Both the position numbers and the translations under genes were made by a program. This document shows, one piece after another, positions 1-5,514 of a DNA stretch of 5,514 nucleotides (position 1 is the first letter of the stretch; every line of letters starts with the position of its first letter). The notes under the pieces were generated by a model. The model saw only the letters and a program-made list of their open reading frames with translations. It did not search any database and had not been told where the DNA came from. The stretch is from Micrococcales bacterium (GTDB lineage: Bacteria > Actinomycetota > Actinomycetes > Actinomycetales > Dermatophilaceae), in assembly GCA_030452775.1 (NCBI GenBank), contig JAKDLQ010000157.1, positions 1-5,514 of the forward strand. The letters are read 5' to 3'.

Positions 1-1304
1 GCGATGAACCCGACCGGGTCCGCGCCTCACAAGTGGCCCGTGGCGAGGACCCGGGGATCGTCGATGCGATCCTCGCTGCCGACGAGCGCCGGAGGTCATC
101 CCTCGGGGAGTTCGAGTCGCTCCGGGCCCAGCAGAAGGCGGTCAGCAAGGATGTCGGCGCCGCGATGGGCGCCTTCCAGCAGGCGAAGGCGGCGGGCGGC
201 GCCGACGCGGGCAGGCTCGAAGCTGCCGCGCACGCAGCCCGCGCCAGGGCCGCGCACCTGAGCGAGCGCGTCAAGGGCCTGGAGTCGGTCGCCGACGAGG
301 CTGCGGCCGAGCTCGGGGACCTGCTGCGCCGGGTCGGCAACGTCATCATCGAGGGCGTACCGGCCGGTGGCGAGGACGACTACGTCGTGCTCGACACCGT
401 CGGTATGCCCCGCGACTTCACGGCCGAGGGCTTTGCGCCGCGTGACCATCTCGAGCTCGGTGAGCTGCTCGGCGCCATCGACATGGAGCGCGGTGCCAAG
501 GTCGGCGGGGCGCGCTTCTACTTCCTCACCGGTGTCGGCGCGATGCTCGAGCTCGCCCTGCTCAACCTGGCGATGGCGCAGGCGACCGCGGCCGGCTTCA
601 CCCCGATGATCACCCCGACGCTCGTTCGCCCCGAGATCATCATCGGCGCGGGCTTCATGGACGCGCACTCCGACGAGGTCTACCACCTCGAGGCTGACGA
701 CCTCTACCTCGCCGGCACCTCCGAGGTGCCGCTCGCCGGCTACCACGCGGACGAGATCATCGACCTGACCGCCGGACCGAGGCGCTACGCGGGCTGGTCG
801 GCCTGCTACCGGCGCGAGGCCGGCTCGCACGGCAAGGACACCCGCGGCATCATCCGCGTCCACCAGTTCCACAAGGTCGAGATGTTCAGCTACTGCCGCC
901 CCGAGGACGCCGAGGCCGAGCACGAGCGGCTCCTCGCGTGGGAGCGGGAGATGCTGGCCAAGGTCGAGGTCCCCTACCAGATCATCGACACGGCGGCCGG
1001 AGACCTCGGCGGTGCGGCGGCCCGCAAGTTCGACTGCGAGGCGTGGGTGCCGACGCAGGGGAAGTACCGCGAGCTGACCTCGACGTCCAACTGCACGACG
1101 TATCAGGCGCGTCGCCTGGGCGTTCGCGAGCGGGACCCCTCGGGCTCGGGCACCCGCACCGTCGCCACGCTCAACGGCACGCTCGGCACCACCCGATGGA
1201 TCGTCGCGATCCTCGAGAACCACCAGCAGCCGGATGGTTCCGTCCGGGTCCCCGCCGCACTCGTCCCCTTCCTCGGGCGCGAGGTCCTCACCCCGATCTC
1301 GTGA
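1..1304 (+). CDS. serS: Seryl-tRNA synthetase (5'-partial)
   Basis: This cytoplasmic class II aminoacyl-tRNA synthetase charges tRNA-Ser (and tRNA-Sec where present) with serine using ATP. The reading frame is open from the window edge, with the first full codon at base 3. Translation there gives DEPDRVRASQ followed by VARGEDPG, the expected SerRS N-terminus, so the gene starts a few codons upstream (about eight by comparison with the usual N-terminus) and the GTG at 33 is internal. Of 433 visible residues, about 28-108 form the Ala/Arg/Glu-rich helical arm that contacts the tRNA long variable arm. The catalytic core follows: GTSEVPL (about 238-244) in the serine pocket, class II motif 2 as CYRREAGSHGKDTRG (about 268-282), ELTSTSNCTTYQARR (about 357-371), and motif 3 as NGTLGTTRWIVAILENHQ (about 391-408). 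The TGA stop is at 1302-1304. Length and motifs are normal. The next gene starts 41 bp downstream on the same strand, so cotranscription is possible. The promoter lies outside the window. Confidence 0.97.
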   Translation, partial: DEPDRVRASQVARGEDPGIVDAILAADERRRSSLGEFESLRAQQKAVSKDVGAAMGAFQQAKAAGGADAGRLEAAAHAARARAAHLSERVKGLESVADEAAAELGDLLRRVGNVIIEGVPAGGEDDYVVLDTVGMPRDFTAEGFAPRDHLELGELLGAIDMERGAKVGGARFYFLTGVGAMLELALLNLAMAQATAAGFTPMITPTLVRPEIIIGAGFMDAHSDEVYHLEADDLYLAGTSEVPLAGYHADEIIDLTAGPRRYAGWSACYRREAGSHGKDTRGIIRVHQFHKVEMFSYCRPEDAEAEHERLLAWEREMLAKVEVPYQIIDTAAGDLGGAAARKFDCEAWVPTQGKYRELTSTSNCTTYQARRLGVRERDPSGSGTRTVATLNGTLGTTRWIVAILENHQQPDGSVRVPAALVPFLGREVLTPIS

Positions 1305-1329
1305 CAGGTCTTCCCCTGGCGCGGTGACC

Positions 1330-1337
1330 GGGAGAGG
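1330..1337 (+). promoter_or_regulatory. Ribosome binding site of the flavoprotein oxidoreductase gene
   Basis: The sequence GGGAGAGG lies 8 bases before the ATG at 1346 and matches the anti-Shine-Dalgarno sequence well. It supports that ATG as the start. The 41-bp gap between serS and this gene shows no clear -10/-35 pair and no T-tract terminator, which fits readthrough from serS but does not prove it. Confidence 0.6.
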
Positions 1338-1345
1338 CTGGGGCC

Positions 1346-2782
1346 ATGAGTGCTGACGAGCAGGCCGTCGACATCGTCGTCATCGGAATGGGCCCGGGCG
1401 GCGAGCACGTCGCGGGAAGCCTTGCCGCCAAAGGACTTCGGGTCCTCGGCGTCGATCACCGGCTCGTCGGCGGCGAGTGTCCCTACTGGGGCTGCATCCC
1501 GTCCAAGATGATGGTCCGGGCCGCGGATGCCCTGCAGGAGGCTCGCCGCGTCCCGGGCCTCGCGGGAGCGATCGGCCGGATCGAGCCGGACTGGTCGACC
1601 GTCGCCACGCGAATCCGTGACGAGGCCACCGACGACTGGGACGACCAGGTTGCGGTCGACCGCTTCGTCGGCCAGGGCGGGACGTTCGTGCGCGGCACCG
1701 GCCGCATCGCCGGGCCGGGCCGGGTCGAGGTCGCCGGGCAGATGTATGCCGCGGAGCGCGGGATCGTCGTAAACACCGGCACCGCGCCGTCGGTCCCTCC
1801 CATACCCGGGCTCGATGACGTCCCCTACTGGACCAACCGTGAGGCGGTCGAGGCGGCCTCGCTGCCCCGCTCCCTCGTCGTGCTCGGCGGGGGGGCGATC
1901 GGATGCGAGCTCAGCCAGGCGTATGCCCGGTTCGGGGTCGAGGTGACTCTCGTCGAAGGCGCCGACCGGTTGCTTCCGCTCGAGGAGCCGGAGGCGGGGG
2001 AGATCCTCAAGGCTGTCCTCGAGGCCGAGGGACTGCGCGTCCACACCGGTGTCACTGCCGAGAAGGCTGCCCTGGACCGTGAGCCTTCAGGAAGCGGAAG
2101 CGGAAGCGGAGGCGATGGCGTCGTCGATGCCGGTATCGCCGGTGCCGCCGGTGTCGCCGTGACGCTGCGCGATGGTCGCGTGCTGCGTGCGGAGCGGCTG
2201 CTCGTGGCGACGGGCAGGCGAGCCGACCCGGGTGCCGCGGGGCTCGATGTCGTCGGGGTCGACCCGGATGCGCGAGCGGTGCCGATCGACGATCGATGCC
2301 GGGTCACAGATGGCGTGTGGGCGATCGGCGACATCACCGGCAAGGGCGCGTTCACCCACGTGTCGATGTATCAGGCGTCCATCGTCATCCGCGACATCCT
2401 CGGCGAGGAGGGGCCGGCGGCGGACTACCGCGCGCTGCCACGGGTCACCTTCACCGATCCCGAGGTCGGGGCGGTCGGGCTCACCGAGGCACAGGCACGC
2501 GAGCGGCTCGGCGGGGTCGAGGTGGGCGCGACCCCTCTCGGGGCAACGGCCCGCGGGTGGATCCACAAGGCCGGCAACGATGGCCTCATCAAGGTCGTCG
2601 CCGACGCCGAGCGTGGCGTGCTCGTCGGCGCCACGACCATGGGTCCGGCCGGGGGCGAGGTGCTCGGGGCCCTCGCCGTCGCGGTCCACGCCGAGGTCCC
2701 GATCGCCACCTTGCGCTCGATGATGTACGCCTACCCGACCTTGCCCCGCGGCAGCGAGGACGCGCGCGGAGCACTCGGCTGA
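1346..2782 (+). CDS. FAD/NAD(H)-dependent pyridine nucleotide-disulfide oxidoreductase, Lpd/MerA-like, substrate unknown
   Basis: This is a 478-residue cytoplasmic flavoprotein of the group I disulfide reductase family (lipoamide dehydrogenase, glutathione reductase, mercuric reductase). Visible parts in order are: FAD Rossmann motif GMGPGG (14-19) with D37 at the strand end; redox-active cysteine pair in GGECPYWGCIPSK (C45 and C50); NAD(P) motif GGGAIG (181-186) with E204 after the second strand, which favours NADH over NADPH; ATGRR (288-292); FAD-binding WAIGDITG (325-332); and a C-terminal dimerisation domain from about 360. Two features are odd. The dimer-interface HPTxxE dyad of true lipoamide dehydrogenases reads YPTLPR here, with Y463 for His and R468 for Glu. 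A Gly/Ser-rich insert (about 246-270) is encoded partly by a hexanucleotide repeat. The gene follows serS by 41 bp with a good ribosome binding site. No 2-oxo acid dehydrogenase subunit is nearby, so an E3 role is unsupported. A quinone, thiol or metal reductase is possible. Family is certain; substrate is not. Confidence 0.9.
   Translation: MSADEQAVDIVVIGMGPGGEHVAGSLAAKGLRVLGVDHRLVGGECPYWGCIPSKMMVRAADALQEARRVPGLAGAIGRIEPDWSTVATRIRDEATDDWDDQVAVDRFVGQGGTFVRGTGRIAGPGRVEVAGQMYAAERGIVVNTGTAPSVPPIPGLDDVPYWTNREAVEAASLPRSLVVLGGGAIGCELSQAYARFGVEVTLVEGADRLLPLEEPEAGEILKAVLEAEGLRVHTGVTAEKAALDREPSGSGSGSGGDGVVDAGIAGAAGVAVTLRDGRVLRAERLLVATGRRADPGAAGLDVVGVDPDARAVPIDDRCRVTDGVWAIGDITGKGAFTHVSMYQASIVIRDILGEEGPAADYRALPRVTFTDPEVGAVGLTEAQARERLGGVEVGATPLGATARGWIHKAGNDGLIKVVADAERGVLVGATTMGPAGGEVLGALAVAVHAEVPIATLRSMMYAYPTLPRGSEDARGALG
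2090..2113 (+). repeat. Short in-frame hexanucleotide tandem repeat (GGAAGC x3 plus GGAGGC)
   Basis: Three perfect GGAAGC units are followed by one GGAGGC variant inside the flavoprotein gene. The repeat runs in frame and encodes the Gly-Ser stretch of a flexible insert between the two halves of the NAD-binding domain region. Because the unit is 6 bp, copy number changes would add or remove Gly-Ser pairs without shifting the frame. Confidence 0.75.
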
Positions 2783-2811
2783 GCGATCCGAGGGCGGATG
2801 ACCGGCCGCGC
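2783..2811. other. 29-bp convergent intergenic gap
   Basis: The stop codon of the plus-strand flavoprotein gene and that of the minus-strand amine oxidase gene face each other across 29 bp. A small inverted repeat, ATCCG (2786-2790) with CGGAT (2795-2799) around a 4-base loop, lies here. Its stem is only 5 bp and no T tract follows on either strand, so it is not a convincing intrinsic terminator. Confidence 0.5.
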
Positions 2812-4761
2812 TCAGGAGTGGCAGTGGCCTCCCGATGCAGGCACGTCGAGCGCCGGGTTGCGGTCGAAGAACCCGAAGGGCTTGAGCAGGAAGGACACCT
2901 TGTCCGACGGCATGACCGGCCCGTCCTCGGGCCGGGTGATGTGGTGGATGCCGAAGACATACCACAACACGACGTCGGTGTTCTCGATCGACCGGTTCCC
3001 CTTGGTCCAGACGGGCAGGCCCTCGTCCTCGATGCTCTGGTTGACGAACTCGCCGCAGGGCCAGCGTTCCTCGGCCGAGTAGGGGGTGACCCAGAGTGTG
3101 TGGCCGATGACCTGGGAGCGCTTGAGGACCGGCGAGTCGGGGTCGAGCATGGCGGGGAAGGTGCCGGTGGGCACGAGCGTGTAGGCGACCGGCGTCCCCA
3201 TCGCGTTGACGGAGTTCTCGTTGACCACCTTCCACGTCCGTTGGGTCTCCCAGCGGTAGTCCTGCCGACCGTCCGCCTCCGACTTCAGCGGCGTGGATTC
3301 CAAGACGAGGCCGATCCCGTACGGGTCTGCGTCGCTGACGCTCGCACCTCTCGACTCGGTCATGTAGACGGTGTTGCCGCCGCCGTCGACGTTCATGTCG
3401 AGGCGGGCCACCAAGAAGTGCTGGTGGAACGGTGCGTAGGTCCGCTGGTCCACGAGCGTGCCATGCGGGACAGGCTGGCCCTCGTCGATGTGGGAGACGA
3501 CCATGATGCCGGTGGCCCGCACCTCGCACTCGATGGTGCCGTCCTGGTAGAAGGACCAGTAGACGAGGTACTCGTAGTTCGCGACGGTGACGTGGCACGA
3601 GACCGTGAGCCGCCGGGAGCGTCGCACCTCGGCGCCGGCCACGGAGTCGACGTGCTTCCACAGCACGCGGTCGTCCTCCTCGGGGATGCAGATCGCGTTG
3701 GTGATCGTGTAGGGCTCTCCGGCAGTGTCATGCAGCACCGCGTCGAGGTAGCGGATCTCCCCGAGGCAGTCGCAGCCCAGCTCCAGGGAGGTCGTCATGA
3801 ACCCGAGCCCCCATTCGCCGATGTCGAAGGCCGTGCGGCGTACGTGGTCGATGGAGGGATCCCGGTAGGGCACGACCATCTCGGCGAAGGAGATCCGGTC
3901 GGCGACCGGCCGCTCCCGGCCCTGGTCGTTGTAGCTGATGCGGTGCAGCACCATGCCTTCGCGATAGTTGAACCCGACGCGCAGTCTCCAGTTCTGCCAC
4001 GTCAGCTCATTCCCGTTGAGCGTGAAGGACACGCCCTCGGGCTGGGTGATCTCCAGCGGCGTGATGTCGGTCCGCTGCTGGAGTCCGGGGACCAGGTGGG
4101 GGGCGTACTCGCCCATCGAGTCCGGCTTGTCCTTGATCTCGAAGCTGTCCTCGATCTCCAGCAGTTCCATCGCGTTGACGTCGATGAGGCAGTGGAAGCC
4201 GTTGACGGGGTTGGCGTAGGGGTTCGAGTCCTCCTGGGTGCGCAGCCACGTGTCGGTCCAGCACACCCGGCGTCCCTTGTACTTCTCGGGGATGAGGAAG
4301 TCGCCGAAGGTCCAGGTGTCCATGAACACCTTGTCCATGTCGGTGATCCCGCGTTTGGCCAGGGCTTCGATGACTCGTGGATCCTCGCGCAGCGCCGCAT
4401 CGCATTCGTGCCACTCATCGAGGGTCATGTTGGGCTGGACGCCCGGCTGGTGATCGAAACTGATGACGGAGTCCTCGGTCAGCGAGACCACGGCGATGTA
4501 GACGTCGCCGCTGTCGCGGTCGAAGCAGACCGCCCGTGAGTGCCGGGTGATGGGGTCACCGGCCGAGAAGCCGGCGACGAGGTCCTTGCCGGGTTCGACG
4601 AGCTCGATGGCGGCGAAGCGCCACCGATCGGTGACGCCGGCGTCCCGGCGAAGAATCGCGGCGGTCTGCCGGAACTCCTCGGCCCCCAGCGGGTCGAGCG
4701 GGTGGGCGCTGCTGGGAGTGCCCTTGTCCGAGGTCGTCGGGGTTGCCTCTTGGGTCGTCAT
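2812..4761 (-). CDS. Copper (topaquinone) primary-amine oxidase
   Basis: This quinoprotein oxidises RCH2NH2 with O2 and water to aldehyde, NH3 and H2O2. The 649-residue length is typical, and there is no signal peptide or membrane segment, so a cytoplasmic homodimer is expected. A Ser/Thr-rich start (1-20) precedes the N2/N3 domains (to about 215) and the large beta-sandwich catalytic domain (about 235-645). Catalytic residues line up with Arthrobacter phenylethylamine oxidase: Y299 in VVPYRDP, base D313 in AFDIGEWG, the TPQ precursor Y396 in TVANYEY, copper ligands H446 and H448 (FHQHF) and H607 (GIHHITRPED), and a probable C332-C358 disulfide. ATG 4761 was chosen because it has a GGGAGAG site and starts 1 nt after the permease stop. 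The frame is open 40 codons further up, but those overlap the permease and are low-complexity. The substrate (aromatic, aliphatic or histamine-like amine) cannot be told; maoA/tynA-type names would be over-specific. The C-terminus carries an unusual GHCHS tail. Confidence 0.96.
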   Translation of the reverse strand: MTTQEATPTTSDKGTPSSAHPLDPLGAEEFRQTAAILRRDAGVTDRWRFAAIELVEPGKDLVAGFSAGDPITRHSRAVCFDRDSGDVYIAVVSLTEDSVISFDHQPGVQPNMTLDEWHECDAALREDPRVIEALAKRGITDMDKVFMDTWTFGDFLIPEKYKGRRVCWTDTWLRTQEDSNPYANPVNGFHCLIDVNAMELLEIEDSFEIKDKPDSMGEYAPHLVPGLQQRTDITPLEITQPEGVSFTLNGNELTWQNWRLRVGFNYREGMVLHRISYNDQGRERPVADRISFAEMVVPYRDPSIDHVRRTAFDIGEWGLGFMTTSLELGCDCLGEIRYLDAVLHDTAGEPYTITNAICIPEEDDRVLWKHVDSVAGAEVRRSRRLTVSCHVTVANYEYLVYWSFYQDGTIECEVRATGIMVVSHIDEGQPVPHGTLVDQRTYAPFHQHFLVARLDMNVDGGGNTVYMTESRGASVSDADPYGIGLVLESTPLKSEADGRQDYRWETQRTWKVVNENSVNAMGTPVAYTLVPTGTFPAMLDPDSPVLKRSQVIGHTLWVTPYSAEERWPCGEFVNQSIEDEGLPVWTKGNRSIENTDVVLWYVFGIHHITRPEDGPVMPSDKVSFLLKPFGFFDRNPALDVPASGGHCHS

Positions 4762-4762
4762 G

Positions 4763-5514
4763 TCACTCTCCCGTGTCGATGTCTGGTCCGGTGGTTCCCA
4801 CCGCGATGGAGGTCTCGTCGGTGATGGTGGGCGTGTCCCTGGTGAGGGTCCGTCCCTCGAAGAAGTCCGGTTGCCGAGCACGCATCACCAGCATGGCGAC
4901 CACGCCGAGCAGCAGGACCCCGAAGCCGAGGAAGAAGACCAGTCCGATGCCGCCGATCGAGGCGCCACTGCCGTTGTCGGGGTTCATGCTCTCCTGGACC
5001 GAGATGATGAAGACCACGGCCAAAATGAGGCCGCCGAGGACGGGGAGAACGAGCTTGAAGACGACATTCCTCGCACTGGCGAAGATCTCTCGCCGGAAGT
5101 ACCACACGCAGGCGAATGCGGTGATCCCGTAGTACCAGCAGATCATGATCCCGAGGGCGGCGATGGTGTCGAGGAGCGTCCGCTCGGACAGTATCGTCGT
5201 CACGGTGTAGAAGGTGCCGGTCACCACACCCGCGACGATGGTCGCGAACGACGGGACGAGGAACCGTGGGTGTACCTCCGCGAGCTTGACAGGGAAGGCT
5301 CGGTAGGCGCCCATCGCGAGCATGGTGCGGGCGGCCGGAAGGAACGTCGTCTGGAGGCTGGCCGCAGACGAGGCCAGCACCGCGAGGAAGAGCAGCAGAC
5401 CGAACCACTCGCCCATGATCGGTCCGGCGAGCGCGCCGAACACGTTGTCGGCGGTGTCGGGGTTGCCGAGCCCGAGCCCGGTGTCACCGACACCGGCGTA
5501 CATCATCATGGCGA
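4763..5514 (-). CDS. APC-superfamily amino acid/amine permease (5'-partial, C-terminal half)
   Basis: This integral cytoplasmic-membrane secondary transporter belongs to the amino acid-polyamine-organocation superfamily and probably imports an amino acid or amine. The frame is open to the window edge, and about the first half of a typical 480-520-residue protein lies beyond 5514. Counting from the MMM run (5509-5501), which is internal, five hydrophobic segments are visible at about 36-56, 86-107, 113-137, 149-171 and 185-209, matching the last five of twelve helices. The loop after the first segment, AARTMLAMGAYRAFP, is the family's recognisable cytoplasmic loop (compare AR..YAMGRDG.LP). An acidic, Thr-rich hydrophilic tail of about 38 residues ends the protein. 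The stop is TGA at 4765-4763. The copper amine oxidase begins one base later, so the likely cargo is the oxidase's substrate or its amino acid precursor. The superfamily is well supported; the substrate is inferred only from context. Confidence 0.9.
   Translation of the reverse strand, partial: AMMMYAGVGDTGLGLGNPDTADNVFGALAGPIMGEWFGLLLFLAVLASSAASLQTTFLPAARTMLAMGAYRAFPVKLAEVHPRFLVPSFATIVAGVVTGTFYTVTTILSERTLLDTIAALGIMICWYYGITAFACVWYFRREIFASARNVVFKLVLPVLGGLILAVVFIISVQESMNPDNGSGASIGGIGLVFFLGFGVLLLGVVAMLVMRARQPDFFEGRTLTRDTPTITDETSIAVGTTGPDIDTGE
4766..4772 (-). promoter_or_regulatory. Ribosome binding site of the amine oxidase, embedded in the permease 3' end
   Basis: Read on the minus strand, GGGAGAG is followed by TGAC and the ATG at 4761-4759. 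The site lies in the permease's last Thr-Gly-Glu codons and abuts its TGA stop. It decides the oxidase start and indicates that terminating ribosomes can reinitiate on the oxidase, giving coupled expression. Confidence 0.75.

Noticed and set aside
33..35. GTG at 33 as the start of seryl-tRNA synthetase
   Set aside because: The same frame is open to the window edge and encodes DEPDRVRASQ, which matches the conserved SerRS N-terminus, so the true start is upstream of the window.
96..1223. 375-codon open frame antisense to serS
   Set aside because: It lies wholly within serS on the opposite strand with no family resemblance and is explained by GC-driven absence of stop codons.
2282..2297. Near-palindrome with CGATCGACGATCG as an operator
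   Set aside because: It lies inside conserved flavoprotein coding sequence (PIDDRC) and is explained by Ile-Asp-Asp-Arg codons; nothing suggests a regulatory role.
2087..3661. 524-codon minus-strand open frame overlapping the flavoprotein and amine oxidase genes
   Set aside because: Its composition is Arg/His/Pro-rich low complexity, it shows no domain, and it conflicts with two well-supported genes.
2296..4539. 747-codon plus-strand open frame across the flavoprotein end and the amine oxidase
   Set aside because: It is a shadow frame from high-GC third-position bias. It runs antisense to a gene with complete catalytic motifs, is Arg/Val/Asp/His-rich with no recognisable domain, and crosses two real genes.
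4762..4881. 40-residue N-terminal extension of the amine oxidase
   Set aside because: The extension is Pro/Arg/Ser-rich, overlaps the permease's conserved end, and is not a signal peptide. The ATG at 4761 has a strong ribosome binding site.
5501..5509. Triple ATG (MMM) as the permease start
   Set aside because: The frame continues to the window edge, and only five of the usual twelve membrane segments follow it, so these are internal methionines.

Overview
The window is GC-rich DNA with almost no non-coding space. Its codon use and SerRS sequence (long Ala/Arg/Glu-rich helical arm; LNGTLGTTRW motif 3) point to a high-GC actinobacterium. A Micrococcales-type relative such as the Intrasporangiaceae is plausible, but that placement is inferred from memory of protein style and was not tested.

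Layout: there are four genes in two convergent pairs. On the plus strand, from the left edge, is seryl-tRNA synthetase (serS, missing only a few N-terminal codons). After 41 bp comes a complete FAD/NAD(H) pyridine nucleotide-disulfide oxidoreductase (1346-2782). On the minus strand, from the right edge, is the C-terminal half of an APC-superfamily amino acid/amine permease (cut at 5514). One base after its stop begins a complete cytoplasmic copper/topaquinone amine oxidase (4761-2812). The two pairs converge at about 2783-2811 with only 29 bp between stop codons.

How the genes work together: the minus-strand pair reads as an amine-utilisation module. The permease would bring in an amine or amino acid. 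The copper amine oxidase would deaminate a primary amine to aldehyde, ammonia and hydrogen peroxide. Their 1-nt junction, with the oxidase ribosome binding site inside the permease's last codons, indicates translational coupling. The plus-strand pair is a housekeeping gene followed by a redox flavoprotein of unknown substrate. The flavoprotein keeps its redox cysteine pair but lacks the C-terminal His-Glu acid/base dyad of true lipoamide dehydrogenases, so it should not be called an E3 subunit without further evidence.

No RNA genes, CRISPR arrays, mobile elements, attachment sites or origins were seen. I did not find a convincingly new multi-gene system. The most interesting points are the unusual active site of the flavoprotein, the substrate-channel residues of the amine oxidase, and the coupled permease-oxidase pair.
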